DNA of 64,000 nucleotides from Niallia sp. Man26 (GCF_022049065.2 NZ_CP095744.1:1054001-1118000), one strand, 5' to 3'. Numbered from the stretch's first letter, positions 7,957-16,293 are shown. Program-made: numbers and translations. Notes: generated by a model from the sequence alone, not told the origin.

Positions 7957-8361
7957 ATGAAAAGGTTTTTAACTGCAACACTATCTGTTGTTTTATTTGC
8001 AATATTATATTCTTGTGTTTTCTATGTACCCGATTTTGGTTTCTTTTGGTCCATTTTATTTGCTTCTATTTTTGCAGGACCTATTTATTACCTTATAGGA
8101 ATACCGATATCACTTCTTATTGATATTGGCATGGAAAACATAGTAATAGAATCAAAAAAGGCAAAATATTTTCTCGTTTTGGGAATGTATTCAATAGCTG
8201 GTATTTTTGCTGGTGTTATATTTTTCATTATTTGGACTCAGTCTTTTCTTATAAAGGATGCCATTATATTTTCAATAATTGGAATCATTGCATCAAATAT
8301 TTATTTTCATTTATCATTGTTGTTATCTAAAGTAAGATTAAAACCTATAGAACATTTATAA
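7957..8361 (+). CDS. Hypothetical four-pass membrane protein
   Basis: The 134-residue product has four predicted membrane segments: ATLSVVLFAILYSCVFYV, FFWSILFASIFAGPIYYLIG, YFLVLGMYSIAGIFAGVIFF and AIIFSIIGIIASNIYF. No catalytic motif is visible and I do not recognise the family. An in-frame ATG at 7942 overlaps the ribosome site GGAGAGTG, so ATG 7957 is preferred. It is a single-gene unit. Confidence 0.7.
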   Translation: MKRFLTATLSVVLFAILYSCVFYVPDFGFFWSILFASIFAGPIYYLIGIPISLLIDIGMENIVIESKKAKYFLVLGMYSIAGIFAGVIFFIIWTQSFLIKDAIIFSIIGIIASNIYFHLSLLLSKVRLKPIEHL

Positions 8362-8401
8362 TGGAGGCAGCTACAATTATGTGGCTGTTTTACGTAATTA
8401 G

Positions 8402-8490
8402 GGGAGCATACCTTTATAAATCCCCTATGGACTAACCAAGTTTGTTAAGAATTACACTTAAATAAACGGGGGCATTTCTTCTATATGTTT
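8402..8490 (+). repeat. Dispersed GGCAG repeat, degenerate copy 8, upstream of the recombinase
   Basis: GGGAGCATACCTTTATAAAT at 8402 differs from the consensus GGCAGCATTCCTATAATAA at few positions. A degenerate second core AAACGGGGGCATTTCTTC follows near 8465. The spacing is longer than in other copies, so this is a weak call. Confidence 0.4.
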
Positions 8491-8551
8491 TATTAATTAA
8501 GTATAGTTTATAAATTACTAGTAAATACTGATTGATAAAAAGATAGGAAAG

Positions 8552-9397
8552 ATGAATATGATTTTATCTGAAGCTTGGCAATTATATAAAGCAGATAAAC
8601 AAATTCAAGGATACTCTTCCCAGACATTGAAAGCTTATAAGATTCAATCTGCCTTGTTCATAAATCACTTAGGTAATGTTGAGATAGAAGAAATTACAAC
8701 GGAAACTATCAAACTGTATCTCGGAGAAGTTGGGAGTGATTTAAAAGCATCTAGTTTATGTCATCGTATTCGTTTTATTAAGTCGTTATTCAGATGGGCG
8801 CAAGAAGAAAAATATATTACTTTTAATCCAAGTACGGCAATAAAAGAACCTAAATTAGAGAGTAAAATTCCAAAGTTTTTAACGGAGGAAGAAATAGAGC
8901 TATTAAGAGAAGCATGCCTCAGTCCCTTTGAAAAAGCGTTATTTGAATTTATGTATTCTACTGGTTGCAGAATAGGAGAAATAGTAAACTTAGATCGAAG
9001 TTCTATCAACTTCTCCGAGCAATCCGTTATTGTATTTGGTAAAGGGAAAAAGGAAAGAGAAGTTTATTTTAATACTCGATGTAGTATTTGGCTAAAAAGA
9101 TATATAGAAAACCGAACAGATAGTGAAAAAGCTCTATTTGTAACGGTCCGAGCTCCACATCGAATGAGCATTGCACAGATGAGATATGTCATTAAGCAGA
9201 TATCCAGAAGAGCTAATATTAATAAGTGTATACATCCACATCAGTTAAGACATAGTTACGCAACCACTTTAATTAATAATGGAGCACCATTAGAAGTTAT
9301 TCAAAATTTAATGGGCCATGAAAAAAGTGAAACTACTAGGATATATGCTTATTTAAGTGGTCAATTAAGACGTGAACTTTATAATAAGTATTTCTAA
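8552..9397 (+). CDS. Tyrosine recombinase (XerC/D-like integrase)
   Basis: The 281-residue enzyme has an N-terminal SAM-like core-binding domain (about residues 5-85) and a C-terminal catalytic domain with every expected residue: R140 (STGCRIGEI), a lysine in the GKGKKER turn (about 164-167), H230 and R233 (HPHQLRHSYA), H256 (LMGHEKSE) and the nucleophile Y265 (TTRIYAYLS). Such enzymes cut and rejoin DNA at specific sites through a 3'-phosphotyrosine intermediate. ATG 8552 lies behind ATAGGAAAG. No phage or conjugation gene accompanies it; it stands inside the repeat-delimited array. It lacks the extra helix of integron integrases as far as I can judge. A strong terminator follows. Confidence 0.93.
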   Translation: MNMILSEAWQLYKADKQIQGYSSQTLKAYKIQSALFINHLGNVEIEEITTETIKLYLGEVGSDLKASSLCHRIRFIKSLFRWAQEEKYITFNPSTAIKEPKLESKIPKFLTEEEIELLREACLSPFEKALFEFMYSTGCRIGEIVNLDRSSINFSEQSVIVFGKGKKEREVYFNTRCSIWLKRYIENRTDSEKALFVTVRAPHRMSIAQMRYVIKQISRRANINKCIHPHQLRHSYATTLINNGAPLEVIQNLMGHEKSETTRIYAYLSGQLRRELYNKYF

Positions 9398-9428
9398 AAG
9401 AACTGTAGGGAATTTACAGTTCTTTTTT
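9398..9428 (+). terminator. Terminator of the recombinase gene
   Basis: AAGAACTGTA and TACAGTTCTT form a 10-bp stem followed by a run of T. Confidence 0.9.
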
Positions 9429-9501
9429 TACGTTGTGAGAAATAATTGAATAAAAAATGGAATACAAGTAACTTTTTACAAAAAATAGAGTCTAACATAC
9501 T

Positions 9502-9580
9502 AAAGGAGGGCAATAGTTTGAAAATGAAGGATTGAGAGAAGGATTTCAAGAAGCTTTAGGAAATATAAAAATGTCAGTAT
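9502..9580 (+). pseudogene. Possible truncated or frameshifted small gene upstream of the next CDS
   Basis: A strong ribosome site AAAGGAGGG at 9502 precedes TTG 9518, but that frame stops after five codons. The neighbouring frame (from 9517) reads FENEGLREGFQEALGNIKMS and ends in a stop overlapping the ATG at 9579. A one-base shift would give a short coupled gene. The evidence is thin. Confidence 0.3.
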
Positions 9581-10070
9581 GAGCTTAGGTAAAACTCATG
9601 AAATGAGGAAGTTTATGAGAAAAAAACACATTATTCCTGTATGTTTAGTATTAATTATCATAGTTATTTTTGTTGTAGCAGTTATTATTCAATCAGAAAG
9701 TGATAGTCGCTATTTATTAACGGCAAATCAGAAACAGGCTATTAAGAAAGCAAAAATGGCAAATGAAGATTTATCTGACGCAGATATTGATAGTTTTACA
9801 ATTGGTCAGGGGAAATATTTACTTGATCAATATTTTAAAGAACATAATTTAAATTATCGAATAGGCACAAAAGAATATATCGATTTCTTAGCTAGCATTA
9901 TGGAAAATAGTGAAACGTATAAAGATCCTGAATTCACCATAATCGATGCTTATGGGAGCGTGTACGTGACAAAAAATCAAGAAAAGGAACCACTATTTTT
10001 TCGATTCCATCTAGATTCAGTAACCCTAGACAAAACTATTAAGGAAATTCGAGTTGAAAATACAAAATAA
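9579..10070 (+). CDS. Hypothetical membrane-anchored protein
   Basis: The frame encodes 163 residues. A single membrane segment (IIPVCLVLIIIVIFVVAVII, about residues 18-37) follows a basic stretch, so the bulk of the protein is predicted outside the membrane. In-frame ATGs at 9579 and 9603 are both possible starts; 9579 overlaps the stop of a short upstream frame. The C-terminal part (about 70-160) is a mixed alpha/beta domain with no motif I recognise. It lies directly after the recombinase terminator. Confidence 0.6.
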   Translation: MSLGKTHEMRKFMRKKHIIPVCLVLIIIVIFVVAVIIQSESDSRYLLTANQKQAIKKAKMANEDLSDADIDSFTIGQGKYLLDQYFKEHNLNYRIGTKEYIDFLASIMENSETYKDPEFTIIDAYGSVYVTKNQEKEPLFFRFHLDSVTLDKTIKEIRVENTK

Positions 10071-10108
10071 CAATTAATAAAATAGAAAACAGAAATGCTG
10101 CCCTTTAG

Positions 10109-10177
10109 TGCTATCAAGTAGATGTAACCTACATAAAAGATGGTGAAACACATGCAGATACGATTGATTTGAAATAA
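10109..10177 (+). pseudogene. 3' fragment of a paralogue of the next gene
   Basis: The frame from 10109 to the stop at 10175-10177 reads 22 residues, with VDVTYIKDGETHADTIDLK aligning to the C-terminus of the following gene product (KISVIWEKDGKMHEDNFEIN). Upstream the frame is closed, and the fragment abuts a reversed repeat core (GCTGCC at 10098-10103). This looks like the tail of a lost duplicate cut off near a repeat. Confidence 0.6.
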
Positions 10178-10234
10178 TAAAGTGAGAAAGGGTTCTTACT
10201 TTTTTTTGTTTTTTCAGGGAAAGGAGAGACTGGG

Positions 10235-10657
10235 ATGAAAAAGAAAAAGTATAAATGGATTACAATTTTCCTGCTTGTTCTTCTTGTGGGGAGTATATAT
10301 TTTTATGTCAACAGTATTAGAATTTCTGGAGTATCTAAAAATGGTATGTGGAAGGTAGTATATAAAAAATCCCTAGATGAAGCCGAACAAGGCGAGTGGT
10401 ATGGAAGCATTAAGCAACTAGATAAACAAAAGATAAAAGTTAAGGGAATAAAATGGTTAGAAAACGGAAAAACAATAGCAGATTTCACAGAATTTAATGA
10501 AGGTAGAGATGAAGCAGGAGCTGAAACTAGACTAAATCCGTTTTATGTGGAAGATTTGTATGGAAGTAATCCTCCGAAAAAGGGTTATACTTATAAGATA
10601 TCCGTTATATGGGAAAAGGACGGTAAAATGCACGAAGACAACTTTGAAATTAATTAA
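10235..10657 (+). CDS. Hypothetical membrane-anchored protein
   Basis: The 140-residue product has a basic N-terminus and one membrane segment (WITIFLLVLLVGSIYFYV, residues 8-25), followed by an extracytoplasmic domain of about 110 residues rich in beta-strand patterns. It may be a signal-anchored surface protein; no lipobox is present. ATG 10235 follows AAAGGAGAG. A 22-residue fragment of a related C-terminus lies 60 bases upstream, showing that a second copy once stood here. I do not recognise the family. Confidence 0.68.
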   Translation: MKKKKYKWITIFLLVLLVGSIYFYVNSIRISGVSKNGMWKVVYKKSLDEAEQGEWYGSIKQLDKQKIKVKGIKWLENGKTIADFTEFNEGRDEAGAETRLNPFYVEDLYGSNPPKKGYTYKISVIWEKDGKMHEDNFEIN

Positions 10658-10819
10658 ATAGTATAAGGAAATTGTTTTACATATCATACTTTTTCTTGTA
10701 TAACTCAAACGTAATAGGGTACTCCAAATAAAGATAATAACATACCAAGTTCGTTAAGATTGGATTGGATTGTTATCTGACACGATTAATTGGAGGCCTT
10801 CCGTTTATGCAATAATAGG

Positions 10820-10886
10820 GGAGCGTTCCTATAATAAATGAAAAGCTTGCTTATGGTAGAAACAGGGCAGGATAGTGGAAGAAGGA
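10820..10886 (+). repeat. Dispersed GGCAG repeat, copy 9 (two cores, complete)
   Basis: GGAGCGTTCCTATAATAAAT, spacer with GCTTATGGTAGAAACAG, then GGCAGGATAGTGGAAGAAGG at 10866. Core spacing is 46 bases. This is the best uninterrupted model for the empty site of IS110 copy 1. Confidence 0.7.
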
Positions 10887-10950
10887 TTTTATTAATGAAT
10901 TGTAGAAGGTAATTCATACATCAATAAAATTCTTATTCTAGGAGGCTTGT

Positions 10951-11322
10951 ATGGAGTTTTATAAATTTGATAAGGACAATGGTATAAATGTTTCAAAGTT
11001 CAACTCTAATTTTATTATGTCTCGTATTATTCAAACTGACCAGGAAACAAATATTGGTTGTATGCATTTGGAAAGGAACGGTATTGTAGGTTACCACCAA
11101 GCGGTAGTTCCTCAGCTTCTTTTAATACTGAACGGAGAAGGCTATGTAAGGAATGAAACATCTGAATATTATAAAGTGGTATCTGGAGATGCTGTATTCT
11201 GGGAAAAAGATGAGTGGCATGAAACAAAAAGCAGAGAAGGTCTAACTGTTATTGTAATTGAAAGTAAGAAATTGGAACCTTCCTTATTTATGCAGTTGGA
11301 AAATAAATTGGTTAAGGACTAA
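10951..11322 (+). CDS. Cupin-domain protein
   Basis: The 123-residue protein is a single small beta-barrel cupin. The first cupin motif region contains the pattern GIVGYHQAVVPQLLLILNGE and the second VVSGDAVFWEKDEWHETKS, with histidines placed to bind a metal or ligand. Functions in the family range from sugar isomerases to sensors, and the ligand cannot be read from sequence. It is probably cytoplasmic. ATG 10951 follows CTAGGAGG. A terminator and a repeat hit by IS110 copy 2 follow. Confidence 0.8.
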   Translation: MEFYKFDKDNGINVSKFNSNFIMSRIIQTDQETNIGCMHLERNGIVGYHQAVVPQLLLILNGEGYVRNETSEYYKVVSGDAVFWEKDEWHETKSREGLTVIVIESKKLEPSLFMQLENKLVKD

Positions 11323-11357
11323 GGGAGATTTCCATTTACTAAGGAAATCTCCCTTTC
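11323..11357 (+). terminator. Terminator of the cupin gene
   Basis: GGGAGATTTCC (11323-11333) and GGAAATCTCCC (11343-11353) form an 11-bp stem followed by TTTCT. Confidence 0.85.
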
Positions 11358-11360
11358 TGT

Positions 11361-11374
11361 CACTATCAGGGCAG
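11361..11374 (+). repeat. Dispersed GGCAG repeat, copy 10, split by IS110 copy 2
   Basis: The left part CACTATCAGGGCAG stands before the element, and the right part GTTTGTTGAAGAAGAATT resumes at 13196. Confidence 0.55.
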
Positions 11375-11489
11375 CATTCCTGTAATAAGTGAAAATGGGA
11401 TTTGAAAGAAAAAAGACCTCTTGATAAGATAAATGTGTCCTCAGCTGGCCAGCTAAAAAGGGACAAAATATCTACTCGGAGGTCTCACT

Positions 11490-12785
11490 ATGAATTATAA
11501 CCAAAATCATAAAATAGCTCAAATCACACCTAAAACTTTAGTAATAGGTATTGATATTGCCAAACATCATCATGTAGCTAGAGCGCAGGATTATCGTGGA
11601 ATAGAACTAGGTACTACTTGCTTTTTTGATAATACCCAAGAAGGATTTAAGACATTTATTGATTGGGTTAATCAAATAAAAGAGTCATGCGAAATGGAGT
11701 CTGTCATTACTGGAATGGAGCCTACAGGCCATTATTGGCTTAATTTAGCTCATATTCTAAAGGAGGAACAGATTAAGTTCGTCACGGTCAATCCTTTACA
11801 CGTCAAGCACAGTAAGGAGCTAGACGATAACTCTCCAACTAAAAACGATGTAAAAGACGCAAAAGTCATTGCACAACTAGTCAAAGATGGTAGATACGCC
11901 GAACCAACGATACCACAAGGAGTTTTCGCGGAACTGCGTGTGGCTAAAAAATTACGCGATTTATTAAATGTAGACTTACAAATTGTGCAGGGACAGGTAC
12001 ACAACTGGATTGATCGATACTTTCCAGAGTTTTTTACCGTTTTTAAAAGTTGGGAAGGGAAGGCAGCTCTTCATTTATTAAAGCTTGAAGCATTACCGGA
12101 AGAATTGGTTAGATATACAGAAGAAGAATTACTTGAATACCTTAGGCAAGCAGTGAAACGTAGTATAGGGATTAAGAAGATTCAAGCCTTAAAAGAAGTA
12201 GCCAATCGCTCGATTGGCATCCGACAGGGTGCCATGATGGCTAAAATGGAATTAAGAACCTTAATCCAAAAGTATGAACTCATTCAAGCCAAGTTCGAAG
12301 AGCTTGATCAAACTCTGGATACTCTGCTTCAAGATATTCCAGGCGTTGATCAAATGTTAGAGATAACAGGAATTGGGCGCGATACAGTGGCGGGTTTCTT
12401 CGCTGAGGTAGGCGATTTGAGTGAATACAATCATCCCCGTCAGATAACCAAACTGGCAGGACTCAGCTTAAAAGAAAATACATCAGGTAAGCATAAAGGG
12501 AGGACCAGAATAACCAAACGTGGTCGAAAGAAATTACGAGCATTGTTATTCCGGGCATCTATGATTCTAGTAGCCAAGAATAAAGCCTTTAAAGCCTTAC
12601 ATCATTACTACACAACGAGATCTGACAATCCGTTGAAAAAGATGCAGTCTTTAATTGCTTTGTGTAATAAGCTCATCCGTATACTCTTCTCTATTGGTAA
12701 GAAACAGTTTGTGTTTCAAGAGGATAAGATGTTGAAGGACATCCCCCATATGCATGTATTTATCCAAGAACCAGTAGCAGCGTAA
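11490..12785 (+). CDS. IS110-family transposase (DEDD recombinase), copy 2
   Basis: 431 residues, identical to copy 1: acidic residues D22, E77, D120 and D123, and serine S332 in ENTSGKHKGRTR. The same leader hairpin (AGACCTC against GAGGTCT) overlaps its ribosome site. Nothing in the sequence suggests it is inactive. Confidence 0.97.
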   Translation: MNYNQNHKIAQITPKTLVIGIDIAKHHHVARAQDYRGIELGTTCFFDNTQEGFKTFIDWVNQIKESCEMESVITGMEPTGHYWLNLAHILKEEQIKFVTVNPLHVKHSKELDDNSPTKNDVKDAKVIAQLVKDGRYAEPTIPQGVFAELRVAKKLRDLLNVDLQIVQGQVHNWIDRYFPEFFTVFKSWEGKAALHLLKLEALPEELVRYTEEELLEYLRQAVKRSIGIKKIQALKEVANRSIGIRQGAMMAKMELRTLIQKYELIQAKFEELDQTLDTLLQDIPGVDQMLEITGIGRDTVAGFFAEVGDLSEYNHPRQITKLAGLSLKENTSGKHKGRTRITKRGRKKLRALLFRASMILVAKNKAFKALHHYYTTRSDNPLKKMQSLIALCNKLIRILFSIGKKQFVFQEDKMLKDIPHMHVFIQEPVAA

Positions 12786-12825
12786 TCACTATTAAACTAA
12801 ACTTTTAACAAATAGATTTGAACAG

Positions 12826-13021
12826 ATGAACAGACAAAATCAGCATGGGATTAGTCGGCAACGGAACTAACGTAAGGACAATGATCCTGTAGGGCAGCAT
12901 GACCGACATCCACCTTATGGAAAGGTTGAACGAAGGAATGTAGGAGCGTAGACTCTGTGAGACTTGGGAGGGTAGACCCCCGTAAGAGATGTGGACATCC
13001 ATTGGTGCGTACATACCTATT
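12826..13021 (+). ncRNA. Probable bridge (seek) RNA of IS110 copy 2
   Basis: Same sequence and stems as in copy 1. The loop carries GGGCAGCAT at 12892-12900, matching this copy's left junction CAGGGCAGCAT. Its right flank (GTTTGTTG) fits the ACTAAC strand less well than the other two insertions. Confidence 0.65.
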
Positions 13022-13374
13022 TATCCAACTTTTTGAAATGAACCGAAGGTTGGCTGGTTTCTTGTGCTCATTTTTTCGTAAACAGCTTGATTGTGTTCTT
13101 TTCTCTCTAACCAAATCTGTAAAGTTAAACAAGTTAGGTAGCAATATGGAGAAAAACTGCGTATTTAAGAGATAAGTGTTTGTTTATTGAGGGAGGTTTG
13201 TTGAAGAAGAATTAAAATTAAAATAGCCATATACTTACTGAATTTTAAAATAGGTAATTAATCAAGAACGGAGTGTTCCATAAATGATTATTATTTATAA
13301 CTAGTTAGTATTCTGTTTAAATAGCTTAGCTTTAGGCATAACTTAGCTAACATTAATAGTAGGAAGTGAACATA

Positions 13375-13938
13375 ATGTCGGTTTTTATTCAAAATAGCGA
13401 TATAAGCATTATTAACTCAATTAAGTTTAAAAAGAGGAATCTCACAGTTTTAAGTCTTGGAGTAAATTTTAGAGATTTTGAAGGTTTTTCAAATAATTTT
13501 ATAAAAAATACTTTTGAGTTTCCTTTATTCTTTGTATTATCAACTGAGTTAATGGATGATGAAGATATAGAAAAGGTGAAGGAATTACATACTGATTACT
13601 TATGTAATAAAAAAAATGAATGGATGATTCTTAAAGTAGAGTCTGCTGCTCAATTAAAACTAACAACGAGACATTGTGAGGGGTTTGCTTCTAATGGTTT
13701 CCGTTCGTTTATGATAAAAGGTGAGAGTTTACTATTGGGTGAGTTATGTCCAAGTGTGAATTGGAATCATCCAATAGAATTCCCTGATCTTAATTGGGAC
13801 AAGGTAATAACCTTAATTGATATAGAAGAAGTTGGGTTAACGGTATTCACTGATGATAATAGAATCAATAGTACATTAAAATTGTTAAATTATATTCCTA
13901 AAGAGTATGAAATTGATTTGAAGAATTGTGATATTTAA
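13375..13938 (+). CDS. Hypothetical protein
   Basis: The 187-residue product is predicted to be soluble, without signal peptide or membrane segment. It has alternating strands and helices, with the hydrophobic strands NLTVLSLGVNF and FPLFFVLST in the first third and a C-terminal LTVFTDDNRINSTLKLLNYI. I do not recognise the family. A GTG at 13366 overlaps the ribosome site AGGAAGTG, so ATG 13375 is preferred. It is the gene immediately beyond IS110 copy 2, so its original upstream region is interrupted. Confidence 0.65.
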   Translation: MSVFIQNSDISIINSIKFKKRNLTVLSLGVNFRDFEGFSNNFIKNTFEFPLFFVLSTELMDDEDIEKVKELHTDYLCNKKNEWMILKVESAAQLKLTTRHCEGFASNGFRSFMIKGESLLLGELCPSVNWNHPIEFPDLNWDKVITLIDIEEVGLTVFTDDNRINSTLKLLNYIPKEYEIDLKNCDI

Positions 13939-13970
13939 TTTAAAAGTTCATAAGCTAACAGGTCTTTCCT

Positions 13971-14002
13971 TAAATAATGGAAGGTTCTTTTTTATACAAC
14001 AA
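13971..14002 (+). terminator. Terminator after the hypothetical gene
   Basis: CTTTCC pairs with GGAAGG (one G-T pair) around an A/T loop, followed by TTCTTTTTT. Confidence 0.55.
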
Positions 14003-14005
14003 TCT

Positions 14006-14090
14006 GGTCAGAATCCTTATAATAACTTAAGCATTAACCAGTGCAGTTTATGTGCTTCTGGTACTATCGTGGCAGTTTAGTGGAAGAAGG
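14006..14090 (+). repeat. Dispersed GGCAG repeat, copy 11 (two cores plus a partial)
   Basis: GGTCAGAATCCTTATAATAA at 14006, an intermediate GTGCAGTTTATGTGCTTC at 14041, then GTGGCAGTTTAGTGGAAG at 14069. The last core, GGCAGTTTAGTGGAAGAAGG (14071-14090), is the cleanest example of this core type. Confidence 0.7.
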
Positions 14091-14178
14091 ATTTGAAGAA
14101 ATTAAAAGGAAATTAAATGGTTTTGTTGAATCCTAATGACATGTAATCCGTTAATATGTGATTGGGAGTTGTAAAAAA

Positions 14179-14933
14179 ATGACTTGGCATCCTAATAAGT
14201 TTTCTACTGAAGAAAGATTTGAAGTTGCTGATGAAATACTTAATGAGTTACTAAAAAAATACAAAAAAAACCTTCTCTCTGTTGCTATAGAAGGGTCTAC
14301 TGCAAAGGGAATGGATGGTCCTGAATCCGACTTAGAATTAAGAGTAGTAATAAATGGGCGAGAGAACAGTTGGGAAGCTTTTTTTTACAAAGGTATGTTT
14401 GTTGGAATTAGTTTTAGTACTCTTGAAAAAATGAAATTGAAAGCAAGAAGTATTGATTATGAGTGGCCAGTAAAAAGTGATTCTCTTTTTACAAGTAAAG
14501 TTTTATATGATTCAACAAATCTCTATGAAAAATAAGGAATACCGCGAAAGAAGCAGAAGAACAAGCGGACTTTAACATCTTGATTAAAGATGCACTTACT
14601 GATATGTATGAACATGTTTATGAGGTTTTTGCATTAAAGGATACAGATTCTATACTTGCTGCGCATGAATCAAGACAAGTTGCATATTGGGCGGTAATGT
14701 CCGTTGGTTTAAAAAATAAGCACAGATATTTATCAAGTAGGACAATGTATAAAGAAAGTTTTGAGTTGGAATGTTTGCCTGAAGAATTTGAACAGAAAAT
14801 ACGTGGTTTACTATCTTTAAATACGGATGTCCAAAGTTTAAAAAATAATGTGGGAGGATTATGGGTTTCTATTCTTAATTGGATTGAAAATATTAATATA
14901 AATCTTGATAAAACGGAACTTTCCTTTTTATAA
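14179..14933 (+). pseudogene. Kanamycin-nucleotidyltransferase-like gene, broken by a frameshift
   Basis: The first part (14179-14535) has the nucleotidyltransferase signature IEGSTAKGMDGPESDLEL, with the GS and the D-x-E pair that bind the metal, closely resembling the GS-x-DGP-x-SDIE layout of kanamycin nucleotidyltransferase (KNT). It stops at TAA 14533-14535. The second part continues in another frame from about 14536 (RNTAKEAEEQADFNILIKD) to 14933, corresponding to the helical C-terminal domain of the same family. A single-base change near 14533 separates them. The intact enzyme would adenylylate an aminoglycoside or a related substrate; as it stands it is probably inactive. A sequencing error cannot be excluded. 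Confidence 0.78.
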
Positions 14934-15032
14934 AAGAGGTACTGTATATCAACTTACTTGTTTCTAAGCATCCGGACATGCATTTTAAATAACTTAAAAG
15001 AAACGGTAACATTGTGTAGGGAGTGAGAATAA

Positions 15033-15752
15033 ATGGATAAACTACTCCAGCAGTTACAAAGTGTCAGTGTTCATTACATTAAAAGTGATCGTTTAATCAT
15101 TTTAGAAATTCTGGAGAATAACATTACTCAAGCTTCAGAAATAGATATGCTAATAAACAAGCTATTAAATAACCTAAAAAACAGTAAGATAAAAAAAGTA
15201 AAGTTTGAGTGTCCTAAAACATTATTAGATAGCTTGAATATTACTAGAAATAAAATGAAACTTGTTGGGGAGAGGGTTATATATACGAGGCCTTTTACAA
15301 GACCATTAGATAATTTGGTACCAAATTATGAGGTTTGGTCAATTTCTGAGCATAACTCTATCTCCTTTTTATCTGAAGTAATGGGTAAAAATTTTATTGA
15401 TACAGAGAAATTCCTAATAGGAATGAGGACGGAGCTTCCATCGCAAGCAGAGAAAATGTATACAGTGTACATAGTAAATAATGAACCAGTTGGTGTAGTT
15501 TTTCCTCATATAGAACCGAATACAGACAAAGAAGGTCGTATTTTTTGGATAGGCATTCATCCGAATTTTATAGGGACAGGGATGGGGAAGAACTTACATT
15601 CAATAGGATTATACAGATTGAAAAATGATTTTAAAGCAAATTATTACTTAGGAATGACTCAAGTTGATAATATACCGATGAGAAATATTATGGTATCAAA
15701 CGCTTGCATTCAAAATAAAAATACAGTCATTTCTTTACAATATTCCATTTAA
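15033..15752 (+). CDS. GNAT-family N-acetyltransferase
   Basis: The 239-residue protein has a less conserved N-terminal half and a C-terminal GNAT core. The acetyl-CoA loop is visible as IGIHPNFIGTGMGKNLH (about residues 173-189), followed by the GMTQVDNIPMRNIMVSN block that corresponds to motif B. The substrate is unknown. ATG 15033 follows GGGAGTGAG. The next gene (GrpB family) starts 43 bases downstream with its own strong ribosome site and no repeat or terminator between, so the two are probably co-transcribed, unlike most genes in this region. Confidence 0.8.
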   Translation: MDKLLQQLQSVSVHYIKSDRLIILEILENNITQASEIDMLINKLLNNLKNSKIKKVKFECPKTLLDSLNITRNKMKLVGERVIYTRPFTRPLDNLVPNYEVWSISEHNSISFLSEVMGKNFIDTEKFLIGMRTELPSQAEKMYTVYIVNNEPVGVVFPHIEPNTDKEGRIFWIGIHPNFIGTGMGKNLHSIGLYRLKNDFKANYYLGMTQVDNIPMRNIMVSNACIQNKNTVISLQYSI

Positions 15753-15795
15753 TAATAGTTTGTTCGTAAAGTAATTAAAGTATGGGGAGGGAACC

Positions 15796-16293
15796 ATGGA
15801 ACAAGTTAATTTTTTTGAAAGCAGTCTTTTTAGTTCAGATGTAGAGAAAACTTTTCTAGTCCATAAGAAGATCATTAAAGAATATATTCCAGAAGCTGAT
15901 GTTCAGCACGTTGGAAGCACTGCTATACCTAAAAGTTTGACCAAAGGAGATTTGGATATACAAGTACGTGTATCTTCTCAACATTTCTCAAGGGCAGTTC
16001 AGATACTTTCATCCTTGTATGAAAGTAATAACGGTAGTGTAAAAACGGAGTTTTTTAGAGCTTTTAAAAAGGATTCGACTATTCCTCCTTTAGGAATTCA
16101 ATTAACTGTAATTGGCTCTGAATATGATTTCTTTTGGAAATTCCGGGATGTTTTATTACATAATGAAGCTTATAGAATCGAATATGATAACTTAAAGAGA
16201 GAGTTTGAAGGAAAAGAGATGGATAAGTATAGAAGTCAAAAAAATATTTTTTTCCAAAAACTAATGCAAACTCCTGAATTTAAAAAACTTTAA
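15796..16293 (+). CDS. GrpB family protein (nucleotidyltransferase fold)
   Basis: The 165-residue protein matches the GrpB/UPF0157 family: VQHVGSTAIPKSLTKGDLDI (about residues 37-56) is the family form of the nucleotidyltransferase GS-x-D-x-D motif, and the C-terminal FRDVLLHNEAYRIEYDNLKR helix is typical. Family members are suspected nucleotidyltransferases; the substrate is not established. ATG 15796 follows GGGGAGGG. It probably forms a two-gene unit with the upstream GNAT gene. Confidence 0.85.
   Translation: MEQVNFFESSLFSSDVEKTFLVHKKIIKEYIPEADVQHVGSTAIPKSLTKGDLDIQVRVSSQHFSRAVQILSSLYESNNGSVKTEFFRAFKKDSTIPPLGIQLTVIGSEYDFFWKFRDVLLHNEAYRIEYDNLKREFEGKEMDKYRSQKNIFFQKLMQTPEFKKL

Larger units (their letters stand above)
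11375..13195 (+). mobile_element. IS110-family insertion sequence, copy 2
   Basis: 1821 bp, the same length as copy 1 and, as far as I compared, identical over transposase and non-coding end. The left flank is CAGGGCAG and the right flank GTTTGTTGAAG, so the insertion point in the repeat is the same as for copies 1 and 3. Copies 1 and 2 are direct repeats about 8.1 kb apart. Confidence 0.85.
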
